A DNA stretch of 42,002 bases from a bacterium (GTDB lineage Bacteria; Sumerlaeota; Sumerlaeia; SLMS01): assembly GCA_016125005.1 (NCBI GenBank), contig WGMQ01000019.1, positions 1 to 42,002 of the forward strand, written 5' to 3'. Shown here piece by piece: positions 1 through 8,116 of the stretch. The notes under the pieces are model-generated. The model ran no database searches, was not told where the DNA came from, and saw only the letters and a list, made by a program, of their open reading frames with translations. Position 1 is the first letter of the stretch, and every line of letters begins with the position of its first letter. The translations under genes and the position numbers were made by a program.

Positions 1-2
1 TC

Positions 3-518
3 ATGAAGGGCGCCAAGGTGGGTGATCGCATCGAGATCAGCGGACACCGCGGAGACATCATCGACCAAACGCTCCTTTCGACCACCTTGCTGGAAGTCGG
101 TCCCGGCCAGCTCACGCACCAGTCCACCGGCCGCGCCATTGTTCTTCCCAACGCCGTCTTCCTGTCCGGCGTCCTCATCAATGAGTCCTACACCGAGGAG
201 TACATCGCCCACACGTTCCAGATTCCCCTCAAGATCGATGAGGACTGGGAGCGCGCCGAGCAGGTACTCCTGGAAGCCTGCGTCGCGGAGGTAGCCCCCT
301 TCATCGACGAGGCAAAGCGTCATATGGAGGAACTCCATCGTTCCACCGCGCTGGATGCGCCGAACGTGGATCCGCGCGTGATCGTCAAGGTTCCAGAGGC
401 AGGAAAGCTGACACTCGTGGCCCGCATCCCCGCCCCCTCCCGGAAGAAGGGGCGGGTCGAGCAAGCCATCCTCCGCCGGTTCCTGAAGACGTTCTATCCG
501 AAGAAGGCCGCAGCTTAG
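3..518 (+). CDS. MscS-family mechanosensitive channel, C-terminal part (5' truncated by window)
   Basis: This is the cytoplasmic beta-domain and C-terminal part of a small-conductance mechanosensitive channel, which opens under membrane tension to release solutes. The visible sequence begins in the Sm-like beta domain: 'GDRIEISGHRGDI' followed by 'TTLLEVG' and 'GRAIVLPNAVFLSG' matches the MscS pattern of 'GD.V.. .G..G.V..I....T.L....G....IPN..'. The pore helices and N-terminal membrane segments would lie left of the window, so the Met at position 3 is probably internal. The C-terminal alpha/beta region runs to residue 171 and ends in a basic tail. The stop codon overlaps by four bases the stop of the opposite-strand gene, a tight convergent arrangement. 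The family call is firm; ion selectivity cannot be judged. Confidence 0.85.
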   Translation: MKGAKVGDRIEISGHRGDIIDQTLLSTTLLEVGPGQLTHQSTGRAIVLPNAVFLSGVLINESYTEEYIAHTFQIPLKIDEDWERAEQVLLEACVAEVAPFIDEAKRHMEELHRSTALDAPNVDPRVIVKVPEAGKLTLVARIPAPSRKKGRVEQAILRRFLKTFYPKKAAA

Positions 519-964
519 GCCACTTCGCCCAAGCTGCCCGCCAGCGTGGAGAGAAGCGCCGTCCAACCCTTGCGGTGCTCGTCGGCCATGTTCTGGTCAG
601 GGAAGCGTGCGTGGTGGAGGGTCAAGGCACACCCACCTTCCGCGGTCCGCTCGAAGGTCAGCGTCACCGTGGTGAGCTTCGTGTCGGGGTGCCCGTCCCA
701 GAGCCAGGTGAAGACCAGTCGGCTTGGCGGCGTGACTTCGAGATACTCGCCACTGACAGTGCGGGGTCCCTTGGAACCGACGACCGTCAGAGAGTAGTGT
801 CCGCCGACGCGAGGATCAAGCTCTCGGCATTCGCAGGGCACCTTCGGGTCGGGGCAGAACCACTGGGTCAATTCGGATGCGGTGGTCCAGGCCCGGAAGA
901 CCCGATCCGGGGACGCCGCGAAGGTACGTCGCACCGTCGTCTCAAGTGGTAGATCGATGAACAT
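515..964 (-). CDS. SRPBCC/AHSA1-domain protein
   Basis: A 149-residue single-domain protein of the SRPBCC (START-like) superfamily, AHSA1 branch. The family folds into a helix-grip with a hydrophobic ligand cavity; bacterial members are mostly of unknown ligand. Visible signatures are the N-terminal 'FAASPDRVFRAWTTASELTQWF', the central 'DPRVGGHYSL' and 'VSGEYLEVTPPSRLVFTW', and the C-terminal 'GWTALLSTLAGSL'. The start is well supported by AAAGGAG seven bases upstream. It is the last gene of a three-gene minus-strand operon behind DinB and ArsR genes, a recurrent trio in bacteria in which the ArsR protein is thought to control the operon. Length is normal for the family. Confidence 0.85.
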   Translation of the reverse strand: MFIDLPLETTVRRTFAASPDRVFRAWTTASELTQWFCPDPKVPCECRELDPRVGGHYSLTVVGSKGPRTVSGEYLEVTPPSRLVFTWLWDGHPDTKLTTVTLTFERTAEGGCALTLHHARFPDQNMADEHRKGWTALLSTLAGSLGEVA

Positions 965-983
965 GCAACTGCTCCTTTGGCGG

Positions 984-1313
984 TCAGGGGTTTTCCTTCA
1001 GGAAGGTGTCCAGGGAATCGAGGCGCGATTCCCAGAACTTGCGGTAGTACGCGAGCCATTCGGAAGCGGCCTTCATTGGTTCGGCGTTGAGCGAACAGTA
1101 ATGGGTGCGGCCGCGTTTGACGGTGTGCACCAGGCCAGCCTGTTCGAGCACACGGATGTGCTTGCTGAAGGCAGGCAGGCTCATGTCGTGCGGTGCGGCA
1201 AGGACTCCCAACGCCTGCTCGCCACCGGAAAGGCGGGCGAGCACGGATCGCCGGGTCGGATCGCTGATCGCATGGAAAACGCGGTCCAGCGGAGCTCCTG
1301 GGACAGCGTTCAT
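984..1313 (-). CDS. ArsR-family winged-helix transcriptional regulator
   Basis: A compact winged-helix repressor of about 109 residues. The opening 'VFHAISDPTRRSVLARLSGGEQ', the recognition region 'MSLPAFSKHIRVLEQAGLVHTVKRGRTHYCSL' and the tail 'WLAYYRKFWESRLDSLD' are typical of the ArsR subgroup linked to AHSA1 genes. No clear metal-binding Cys cluster is present, so it is unlikely to be a classical metal sensor. An ATG at 1322 overlaps the DinB stop, but it directly abuts GGGAGG, which leaves no spacing. The ATG at 1313, nine bases after GGGAGG, is the better start. Overlap with the DinB tail implies translational coupling. It probably autoregulates through the palindrome near 1902. Confidence 0.85.
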   Translation of the reverse strand: MNAVPGAPLDRVFHAISDPTRRSVLARLSGGEQALGVLAAPHDMSLPAFSKHIRVLEQAGLVHTVKRGRTHYCSLNAEPMKAASEWLAYYRKFWESRLDSLDTFLKENP

Positions 1314-1318
1314 GTCGA

Positions 1319-1828
1319 TCATCCTCCCATGACGCCCGGCAGTCCCTGCGAGGTACGGAGCAGCGCAATCTGTCCGACGTGGTATCCGCTGTGGAAAGGC
1401 GCAACCGACAGCACCGCATCGCGCGACGGAAAGAATGGCGCCAGCGGATGTTCCGGGGGCAGGGGCTTGGCCAGGTCGGCGTCGCTCATCGAGGCGATGT
1501 GCGCGGCGAGACGCTCCGCGGCCGCTTCCATTTGCTGGGTCAGCGTTTCAAGCGACGGGTAGTCTTCGATCCGCGAGCTCGGACGGGTCCCGAACGAGAA
1601 CAGCTTGTTGTAGCTCTCAGGGGCCTCGGGCTTGAGCCCCAGTGCCCAGGCGGTCGCCACATCGTAGGCCCAGACCAAGTGGCCGATGGACCAAACGATG
1701 TTGGTGTGGCTCTGACCGGCGGTCTTGGTCAACTGTTCGCTGGAGTATTGGTGCTTGAGCGCTGCCATGACGAACTGGTGGGCGGCGAGGAAGGTCTGGG
1801 CGTGGACTTCGGCGCGGATACTGGCCAT
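1319..1828 (-). CDS. DinB/YfiT-like four-helix protein
   Basis: A 169-residue member of the DinB-like superfamily of metal-binding four-helix bundles, which includes thiol-dependent transferases such as bacillithiol or mycothiol S-transferases; most members are uncharacterised. Evidence is the spaced histidines expected for the metal site: 'SHTNIVWSIGHLVWAYDV' near residues 40-58 and 'PFHSGYHVGQIALLR' near residues 144-158. The start at 1828 is preceded by GGAGG about nine bases upstream. It is the first gene of the DinB-ArsR-AHSA1 operon, with the promoter presumably in the 1829-1936 divergent spacer. A small-molecule detoxification role is inferred only from the family. Confidence 0.75.
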   Translation of the reverse strand: MASIRAEVHAQTFLAAHQFVMAALKHQYSSEQLTKTAGQSHTNIVWSIGHLVWAYDVATAWALGLKPEAPESYNKLFSFGTRPSSRIEDYPSLETLTQQMEAAAERLAAHIASMSDADLAKPLPPEHPLAPFFPSRDAVLSVAPFHSGYHVGQIALLRTSQGLPGVMGG

Positions 1829-1861
1829 TTGTTGGTGCCTCCGATGGGCGGGAATAGGGAG

Positions 1862-1914
1862 TGGTTAGTTTCACCAACAGTCATGGCGCAATCAAATACT
1901 TAACCACTTGGTTT
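1862..1914. promoter_or_regulatory. Candidate ArsR operator (AACCA / TGGTT half-sites)
   Basis: The spacer between the divergent DinB-operon start and the peptidase gene is AT-rich and holds the inverted pair AACCA-CT-TGGTT at 1902-1913. A second, looser pair lies nearby: TGGTT at 1862 and ACCAA at 1873. Short dyads of this kind are usual operators for small ArsR repressors, and the position 35-85 bases upstream of the operon start fits. The promoter elements themselves could not be placed with confidence. Confidence 0.4.
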
Positions 1915-1993
1915 ATTTTTTGTCCTGGCACCGCTCTTGACCATGAGCGCGATGTCACTCACGATCCGACGAACCGCCCCGCCAAGGTTTCCC

Positions 1994-2842
1994 ATGCCGC
2001 TTGCGTATGTTGTGATCCAAGGACTTCTTGCCGTCGCGCTCCTGGTGGGTGCGTGGTTCGCATGCCGCACGAAGCGCATGGCCGCTGCGGTGGCCGCATC
2101 GGGCGTGGCGCTGGGTCTGATCGACCTGTGGCTGAACAGGCGCCCCGATCTATACGTCGCGCTGCTTCCGTATGCCGATGCGATTTACTTCGACAACTGG
2201 CTTCCCTACGGAGCCGCGTTGTTCTGCGGGGCGATTCCACACTTTGCCAAAGACAAGGCCCAGCGCATCCGCATGGGCGTGATGCTGACCGCCCTGTTCG
2301 TCCTTACGTGGGCGCCGACGCGCGACGAGATGCGACCCTTGGCGGAGAGCACAGAGAACCATGTGGACGAAAACGGCATCGTGCGGCAGACCTCGCGCGA
2401 CACCTGCGCCGCGGCGGCATCCGCGACCTTCGTTCGTCTATACGGAGTCGAGGCGGGCGAGGCCGAGATGATCCAGCGGGCTCGCACGTTGCGTGGGCGG
2501 GGAACGACAGCGGTTGGTGTCTATCGGGCGCTGAGGATCACACTGGCGGAACGTCCGGACCTGAAGCCGCGGGTCCTGAAGCGACCCGTCGACTGGCTGA
2601 TCGAGCGCGACAAGCCGGCAGTGATCGCGGTCGGCCTTCCGCGGAACGGATCGCCGGAGGCCATTGCCTTCGGGGAGAAGTACGACTGGCCACTGAACGC
2701 CTATCACGAGGTGGTCTTTCTGGGCCGCGACAAGGAACGGCCCGGGTACGTCCTGATCGGCGAGCCTGATTTCGGTCGCGAATCGTGGCCCGAGGAACAT
2801 CTCCGATACCTCTATGCGGGTTTTTCCGTGATTGTTGAGTAG
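1994..2842 (+). CDS. Membrane-anchored C39-like cysteine peptidase
   Basis: About 282 residues. The N-terminal half has several hydrophobic segments ('VVIQGLLAVALLVGAWF', 'AAAVAASGVALGLIDLWL', 'MGVMLTALFVLTWA'). The C-terminal half is a papain-like C39-type domain, a fold that cleaves leader peptides or is used as a degenerate binding module. The probable nucleophile is Cys138 in 'SRDTCAAAASATFVRLYG', followed by the typical 'RGRGTTAVGVYRALR'. The probable catalytic His is His238 in 'AYHEVVFLGRD', with 'IGEPDFG' supplying the acidic residue. I chose ATG 1994, which has AAGG seven bases upstream; in-frame TTG 1937 and ATG 1943 would add an unlikely arginine-rich prefix. No bacteriocin precursor or ABC exporter lies beside it, so its substrate is unknown. 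Confidence 0.6.
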   Translation: MPLAYVVIQGLLAVALLVGAWFACRTKRMAAAVAASGVALGLIDLWLNRRPDLYVALLPYADAIYFDNWLPYGAALFCGAIPHFAKDKAQRIRMGVMLTALFVLTWAPTRDEMRPLAESTENHVDENGIVRQTSRDTCAAAASATFVRLYGVEAGEAEMIQRARTLRGRGTTAVGVYRALRITLAERPDLKPRVLKRPVDWLIERDKPAVIAVGLPRNGSPEAIAFGEKYDWPLNAYHEVVFLGRDKERPGYVLIGEPDFGRESWPEEHLRYLYAGFSVIVE

Positions 2843-2942
2843 ACGGGGAGAAGCGCTTGACCTGCACCCTTCCGTCCGAAAACTTCATGTCTTCGCGGGG
2901 CCGCCTTGCGCTTCGCACGAAACCCCACGGGAATACATATCC

Positions 2943-5183
2943 TTGCTGTCTATACACCGACTTGTCCTGCTTGTTGCCCTCCCCGCACTCACACAGTTTG
3001 CTGCGGCCCAGCTCACCCCCGATCTGTCAGCTCCTTTGCTGGAAGGGGCCGAACCCAGCCTTTCCGCTGACCGGAACAATGACCTGATCCTGGACGCCGC
3101 CGACGTGATGACTCCCGTCGGTAATGAGACGACCACGGCCGCAGAGTTTCAGGTCATGATGAATGACCTAGTGGACTTCCTTGCTGCCCTCCCTGGTGAC
3201 TTGTCTGACGAGGAAAGAGCCACGCGCGCTGTCGAGTGGTTGCTCGCCAGCGGAGGCATGGAAGGCGCCGCGGTCGGCAATGCAGGGACGGTCTGGGCGC
3301 ACACCCCCGACGGTCTCGTCCTCGTTTACGATTTCGGCGCGTCACTGGCCCGCGGCGCCGCGGGTGGGGCCTTCACCAGCACCAAGCGCAAGGCACCGTC
3401 GTTCGGCGGCAAGGTGACCTCGCAAGAGATCGGTCCCAAAGCACCCGGCTTTACCTACCCGCTGCACGAGATCCCCACCAGCCGCAAGGCCATGCTCTTT
3501 CAAGGGATCGGCAACGGGTTCGAATCGTACACCGCGGCGCTTCCCGCGATCCGTCAGGCACTGGAGGTTTCCGGCTATGAGGTGGACGCCGGTTCCATCG
3601 CCGAAGTGGCGCGGCTCGCGGCGGCCAAGGACCTCGGCGTCTTCTACTTCCACGGGCAGGGAGTCTCCGCGGAACTCGGCCAGGTGGTCGAGGGTCAGTG
3701 GAGTCTCAACAACATCGCCTACGATGCGCTGGTGACGGCCGACGACGTCACGGAGGCAAATATCCCCGCCCATGAGGCCGCACTCCGCGCCGGTCGCCTC
3801 GTGGTGGCGAACACAGTGCAGGCCTATGACGAGAACGGTGATCCGATTCGCGTCTGGACCTACGCGGTGACCGCGGACTTCCTTCGCGACAACGTCACGA
3901 TCGGACCGAACGGGCTGGTCGTTCTGTCGGTTGCCAACTCGATGAACACAACGCTTCCCGATCTATTTCACGAGTTGGGTGCCGGTGCGGTGGTGGGCTG
4001 GGACGGCGCCGACATGATCGATAGCGACGCCGCGCTGGGAATGTACTACCTCTTCCTGCGCCTCAGCGGCTTCGACACACTCCCCGACGACGGCCCGGTC
4101 CCAGTTCGTCCCTTCGACCTGCGCGCGGTGATCGACTCGGCGCTCAACGAGCGCGAGATCACTTGGGCCGACGGCACCAACGGCATGGTGGGCACGCAGC
4201 GCACCGGCGCCGACATCCAAATGTCCGTCGATCCAGAGATCCGCTCGCTGCTCCTTCGTCCCGCCATCCGCGGTCTATACGCGGACGCTTCCCAGGGCAC
4301 GCTGACCATCACCGGCGACTTTGGATATACAGAACTGGATGATGAGTTCATTCGGATCGGCGGTTCGCCGGTAGGCTTTGTGGAGCGCAATCCCTTCATC
4401 ATTGTCTGCACTCTCCCCGAGACCGGCGCTGGCTCGTTCGGCTCGGTGGTATTCGGCGCAGGGGACCGCCTTAGCAACGCGCAGGTGCTGTCGCGATACA
4501 GCGGAAGCTACACCTGGCAGAACCGCGACAAGGAAACGAGCACCTGGGCCACTGGCTCGGGAACCTTCGCCTTCCGAACCGCGACTCTTCCCCACCGCCT
4601 GACGCCGGAGAGCATCCCCGCAACGGTCCTCGAATGGAGCCAGATCATCGGCACCTTCAACCAGAACGATCCGGACGTGCAGGAACTGATTCTCTCCTAC
4701 AGCGACATTCAGTTCGGCGCCCACCTCGACCATCTGGACCCGGAATCGACCTTCAGCTATCAGTACGGCGGTGCAGTTCCCGGCGGCTGTCCAGACGTCT
4801 TCGTCACGGGGAGCGGGACACTATCGCACTTCTACCTCGATCCGTTCGGCGGGACGCTCCCGCCCGCAGAGGGCTTCGCGGGCTACGTCACCTACTTCGG
4901 CGAGGAGGTGGGCTCTAATGAGCGGGCGTTGAGTCTGACCGCGATCGGCGCCTCCGGGACGCTCAACAGCGACTGCCCGAACACCGATCCGGAGCCCTAC
5001 CCCGAATACGATGGGGCGCCGCTCCGCCTCTACATGGAGCGCGGTGCGGACTTCACGCTCACGCCGATCATCCGCGAAGTGGACGACAATCCCGACGACC
5101 CGACGGGCGACGCGGCAACGGTAACGCCGCTGACGTTCGACGTGGAGGGAATGCCACTCGCAGAGGGAACAGCCGGTCGCTGA
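2943..5183 (+). CDS. Exported protein with caspase/CHAT-like fold lacking the catalytic Cys
   Basis: Unannotated large exported protein of about 746 residues. The open frame extends upstream to 2832, but a signal peptide begins at TTG 2943 ('LLSIHRLVLLVALPAL', cleavage near 'AAA-Q'), so that start is preferred. Near residue 40 is an EF-hand/dockerin-like loop, 'DRNNDLILDAADV'. Residues ~185-370 resemble a caspase/CHAT domain. 'GVFYFHGQG' carries a His at 237. 'GLVVLSVANSMN' aligns with the usual 'LS.C.S' strand but has Ala331 where Cys is expected. It is followed by 'FHELGAGAVVGWDG' and 'YYLFLRLSG', the usual conserved turn after the Cys. The C-terminal half is beta-rich with no recognised domain. 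The fold call is an inference. If right, it is probably a non-catalytic relative of the protease at 12-17 kb. Confidence 0.6.
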   Translation: MLSIHRLVLLVALPALTQFAAAQLTPDLSAPLLEGAEPSLSADRNNDLILDAADVMTPVGNETTTAAEFQVMMNDLVDFLAALPGDLSDEERATRAVEWLLASGGMEGAAVGNAGTVWAHTPDGLVLVYDFGASLARGAAGGAFTSTKRKAPSFGGKVTSQEIGPKAPGFTYPLHEIPTSRKAMLFQGIGNGFESYTAALPAIRQALEVSGYEVDAGSIAEVARLAAAKDLGVFYFHGQGVSAELGQVVEGQWSLNNIAYDALVTADDVTEANIPAHEAALRAGRLVVANTVQAYDENGDPIRVWTYAVTADFLRDNVTIGPNGLVVLSVANSMNTTLPDLFHELGAGAVVGWDGADMIDSDAALGMYYLFLRLSGFDTLPDDGPVPVRPFDLRAVIDSALNEREITWADGTNGMVGTQRTGADIQMSVDPEIRSLLLRPAIRGLYADASQGTLTITGDFGYTELDDEFIRIGGSPVGFVERNPFIIVCTLPETGAGSFGSVVFGAGDRLSNAQVLSRYSGSYTWQNRDKETSTWATGSGTFAFRTATLPHRLTPESIPATVLEWSQIIGTFNQNDPDVQELILSYSDIQFGAHLDHLDPESTFSYQYGGAVPGGCPDVFVTGSGTLSHFYLDPFGGTLPPAEGFAGYVTYFGEEVGSNERALSLTAIGASGTLNSDCPNTDPEPYPEYDGAPLRLYMERGADFTLTPIIREVDDNPDDPTGDAATVTPLTFDVEGMPLAEGTAGR

Positions 5184-5374
5184 AAGGGCTCCGCGGGGAC
5201 GTAACTCGATAAAATACAAGCATCACCACGGAGGCACGGTCCCGCGCTAGACCGGGTCGCTCGCCTCCGGTGGAAAAGTCAAAAATCACTCTCGCATTTG
5301 ACGCCGGGCTGTGTGATGCCTGCACATGAGCAGAATGCGGGGCCTGACCCCGGTGACATCTCGGAGGCACAAGC

Positions 5375-6325
5375 TTGAACACCCCGCCCAAGATTCAGCG
5401 CATCGACTCTCCTTCACCGGAAACGGCACCCACCGCGCCGCCGATGATGCTCAATCTTCTCAAACGCCGAAAGACACAGTTCAAGCTCCGCCGCCGCAAC
5501 CTGACCCCTTCGACCGAGAAGCCCCAAGTCAGGCCTCCTGAGATAGTCGAGGCGGGCCAGTCGAATTCCCCGTCGGATCAATCGGATCGTCTCCGCGCCG
5601 AGTTGGCCCGCGAGCGGGAGCGGCTCCGTCTCTCGGAAGCCTCCGCCGCGGATCTGGCCAGCGCCAAATTATCCCTGGAAGGGGAACTCTTCAAGCTCGA
5701 GATGGAGGTCTCCAACCAGAAGTTGCGCGTGGAAGAAGCTGCCAAGCAGTTGGAGGAAGCCAAAGCCTTTGTGCAACGCTCCCGCGCCGACATGGAACAC
5801 CAGCGCAAGCGCTTCCAGAAAGAGCGCGAGGAGTTGCAGAAGACGGCCGCCGAGGAAACACTCCGCCAGCTCTTCCCGGTGCTCGACAATTTCACCTACG
5901 CGATCGATCTGGCCGAGCAGGGAAAGCAGGACGTTGAGAGCATGACCAAAGGCATGGCCATGGTGAACCGCGAGTTGCTCGGTATCCTCGGACGCCTCGG
6001 ACTTGAGACCATCGCGGCTGTCGGACAGCCCTTCGATCCGCACGTCCATGACGCCGTGAGCGCGGGCTGCGACCCGACCCAGGCGGACGGCATTGTCCTG
6101 GCCGTGCTCCGCCCTGGCTACACACTTTCCGGGAAGGTGCTACGCCCGGCAATGGTGTCGGTGAACAAGTCGGGTGGCGCCCCGCCAAAGCCTGCGCCGG
6201 AAGAACCGGTTAGCACTGAAACCGCACCATCCGACGAGCCAGTCAGCACGGACCAACCCCAGGAGCGGCTCTCCGGCCTCACGCCACTCGAACGCGCCAA
6301 CCGCATGTTCGACACGCGGTTCTAG
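5375..6325 (+). CDS. grpE: GrpE-family nucleotide exchange factor, extended
   Basis: GrpE promotes ADP release from the Hsp70 chaperone DnaK. The diagnostic C-terminal beta domain is clear at residues ~217-267: 'GQPFDPHVHDAVSAG', 'ADGIVLAVLRPGYTLSGKVLRPAMVSV'. It is preceded by the GrpE core helices 'LRQLFPVLDNFTYAIDLAEQ' and a long charged coiled coil from residue ~70 to 160. At 316 residues it is over 100 longer than typical GrpE. It has an 80-residue basic, proline-rich N-terminal tail and a 50-residue acidic Pro/Ser/Thr tail ending in 'LERANRMFDTRF'. No dnaK, dnaJ or hrcA lies alongside and no CIRCE operator is visible upstream. It may be a second, specialised GrpE. The stop overlaps the end of the convergent gene by four bases. 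Confidence 0.85.
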   Translation: MNTPPKIQRIDSPSPETAPTAPPMMLNLLKRRKTQFKLRRRNLTPSTEKPQVRPPEIVEAGQSNSPSDQSDRLRAELARERERLRLSEASAADLASAKLSLEGELFKLEMEVSNQKLRVEEAAKQLEEAKAFVQRSRADMEHQRKRFQKEREELQKTAAEETLRQLFPVLDNFTYAIDLAEQGKQDVESMTKGMAMVNRELLGILGRLGLETIAAVGQPFDPHVHDAVSAGCDPTQADGIVLAVLRPGYTLSGKVLRPAMVSVNKSGGAPPKPAPEEPVSTETAPSDEPVSTDQPQERLSGLTPLERANRMFDTRF

Positions 6326-6753
6326 CGTTTTCCGGAACCCTTGCTGAAGAACTGCATTTTGATGAGGAACCCCACCATCGTGATCACGCTGAGCGCGAAC
6401 ACGTAGACCGCCCACATGCTGTTCTCCCCCTTGATGCGCGAGCGGGGTGTCTTCTCCCCCGGAATAGCCTCCACCTCAAATCCGGGGAGGCTTTGGTAAT
6501 GGGAAAGGCTCTCGCGGCTGATGCGGAAGGAACCAGTCCAGGAACGATCCTGCAACGGGTAGCTGTAATAGACCTCATAGCCCGACGAGCGGCGCGACCG
6601 ATATTCGCGGATGTCCGTGACCTTGGCCGGGACCGTCTGCCCCTTGGTCCAATAATCGTACTCCTCGAATGTTTGGAACATGGAAAAGAAGAACAAAACC
6701 ACGCAGAAAACCAGCACTTTGAGCAGACCGGTATCGCCGTCTTCGGAAGCCAT
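6322..6753 (-). CDS. DUF3592-like small membrane protein
   Basis: A 143-residue protein with a transmembrane helix near each end ('LLKVLVFCVVLFFFSMF' and 'MWAVYVFALSVITMVGFLI') and an extracytoplasmic beta domain between them. The motif series 'GQTVPAKVTDIREYRS', 'GYEVYYSYPLQDRSWTGSFRIS' and 'GFEVEAIPGEKTPRSRI' is the pattern of DUF3592 proteins, whose function is not established. The frame is open up to 6906, but ATG 6753 has GGGAGGGG about seven bases upstream and begins just before the first membrane helix, so it is the likely start. It converges with grpE and diverges from phoH. Confidence 0.65.
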   Translation of the reverse strand: MASEDGDTGLLKVLVFCVVLFFFSMFQTFEEYDYWTKGQTVPAKVTDIREYRSRRSSGYEVYYSYPLQDRSWTGSFRISRESLSHYQSLPGFEVEAIPGEKTPRSRIKGENSMWAVYVFALSVITMVGFLIKMQFFSKGSGKR

Positions 6754-6887
6754 CGAAGACCCCTCCCTTGGGTAATTGACATCATTTTCTTCGGTGATCG
6801 GTAGCTTACGACTCCAAGTTGCACAAGCGGAATCCGAAGGCCCTTGGTGGAGGGACCTGAGGTGAAAACACTTCACTCCATTCTCAA

Positions 6888-6917
6888 TTGACAGACGCGT
6901 CCCCAACGACCTGCAAT
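6888..6917 (+). promoter_or_regulatory. Candidate sigma-70-type promoter for phoH
   Basis: A consensus -35 box TTGACA (6888-6893) is followed after 18 bases by TGCAAT (6912-6917), matching four of six -10 positions. Transcription would start near 6925, about 70 bases before the proposed TTG start of the PhoH gene at 6996. This argues that the TTG at 6888, also in frame, belongs to the promoter rather than the coding sequence. Confidence 0.45.
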
Positions 6918-6995
6918 CCGCGTGGAAAAGGAGCCGTTGTATCGCCCGTTCGCGGCGACTTTTATCATGCTTTTCACGAAAAGGAACCGGATCGA

Positions 6996-8048
6996 TTGAG
7001 CCAATTGACCGAGCAGACCCTAGTTCTTGAGCAGGATGAGGTTCAGGATTTCTCCCGCCGTAACGAAGCGAAACTCATCGAGATCGAACGCACGTTCAAC
7101 GCCCGCGTGGTCCTCCGCGGCAACATGCTCAAGATCATGGGGGCTGAGGAAGAGGTCGAGGCGGCCATCGCCGTGATTCAGGATCTGAGGATGTTGCGGC
7201 GCAAGGGGGGCTCCCTCACCCAGCAGGAGTTCAAGCTCGCCGTCCGTCAGGCCAGCACCGCCGCCAAGCGCCCCGCCAAGGCCCGGGGAGACAAGGGCGC
7301 CACCGAGTCGCGCGGCTTCGACCGCCCCATCTCTGAAATCTTCCTAGACGACATTCCCCTCCCCCTCAAGCGCCGCCGCCTCTCCCCGATTACCGGGGGC
7401 CAGAAGACCTATATCGAAATGATCCGCAAGAAGGACATCGTCTTCGGCATCGGCCCCGCCGGCACCGGCAAGACGTACCTGGCCGTGGCGATGGCCGTTA
7501 GCGCCCTCATCTCCGGCAAGGTCAGCCGCATCATCCTGTGCCGTCCTGCCGTCGAAGCTGGCGAGAAACTCGGCTTCCTCCCCGGCGACATGAAGGAAAA
7601 GCTCGATCCCTATGTGCGCCCGCTTTACGACGCGCTCTACGAGATGATGGAGGCCGAGCGCATCCGCCAGGCGCTCGAGACCGGAGTCATCGAAATCGCT
7701 CCGCTTGCCTTCATGCGCGGCCGCACACTGAACAATTCGTTCGTGATCCTCGACGAGGCCCAGAACACCTCTCCCGAGCAGATGAAGATGTTCCTCACGC
7801 GACTCGGCTTCGAGTCGAAGGCCGTCATCACCGGCGACGTCACCCAGGTCGACCTACCGCGGGGCACCAAGTCGGGCCTCGTCCACGTCCAGGAAGTGCT
7901 CGCGAAGGTCGACGACATTGCCTTCGTGCGCTTCGGGCAGAAGGACGTGGTGCGCCATGACCTGGTGATGAAGATCGTGGAAGCCTACGAGAAATTCGAT
8001 GATGCCTCCGAGGGGAAGAAAAAGAGCCGCGTCCGCGACCTGGACTGA
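6996..8048 (+). CDS. phoH: PhoH-family RNA-binding ATPase
   Basis: A PhoH-like P-loop ATPase of 350 residues, a family implicated in RNA metabolism and ribosome maturation (often near ybeY, which is not seen here). The N-terminal KH-like region ('RNEAKLIEIERTFNARVVLRG', then 'LKIMGAEEEVEAA') is followed by a basic linker with 'PISEIFLDDIPLPLKRRRLSP'. The ATPase core then has 'QKTYIEMIRKKDIVFGIGPAG', Walker A 'GPAGTGKT' with Lys159, 'RPAVEAGEKLGFLPGD', Walker B 'FVILDEAQNTSPEQMKMFLTRLG' and 'AVITGDVTQVDLP'. All catalytic motifs are intact. TTG 6996 is preferred because AGGA lies ten bases upstream and the promoter-like TTGACA occupies the longer start at 6888. It ends before a hairpin terminator. 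Confidence 0.92.
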   Translation: MSQLTEQTLVLEQDEVQDFSRRNEAKLIEIERTFNARVVLRGNMLKIMGAEEEVEAAIAVIQDLRMLRRKGGSLTQQEFKLAVRQASTAAKRPAKARGDKGATESRGFDRPISEIFLDDIPLPLKRRRLSPITGGQKTYIEMIRKKDIVFGIGPAGTGKTYLAVAMAVSALISGKVSRIILCRPAVEAGEKLGFLPGDMKEKLDPYVRPLYDALYEMMEAERIRQALETGVIEIAPLAFMRGRTLNNSFVILDEAQNTSPEQMKMFLTRLGFESKAVITGDVTQVDLPRGTKSGLVHVQEVLAKVDDIAFVRFGQKDVVRHDLVMKIVEAYEKFDDASEGKKKSRVRDLD

Positions 8049-8084
8049 TACCGCCGCCCAAGCAACCCAGAGTGATCCAAGGAC

Positions 8085-8116
8085 CGAGCCCTCCGCGTGG
8101 GGGCTCGCTTCATTTT
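8085..8116 (+). terminator. Candidate rho-independent terminator after phoH
   Basis: Perfect 7-bp stem CGAGCCC (8085-8091) / GGGCTCG (8101-8107) with a nine-base loop, followed by CTTCATTTT. It lies 37 bases downstream of the phoH stop. The T-tract is interrupted, so efficiency is uncertain. The rest of the 8049-8321 spacer contains no convincing gene. Confidence 0.5.

Noticed and set aside
5218..5275. Hairpin between CACCACGGAGGC and CGCCTCCGGTGG as a terminator
   Set aside because: The stem is real but there is no T-tract on either side (AAAAGTC follows), so it is not called as a terminator; it may be only an mRNA structure.
6888..6995. TTG at 6888 as the start of phoH
   Set aside because: It lacks a ribosome-binding site, the added 36 residues are not PhoH-like, and TTGACA there reads better as a -35 box.
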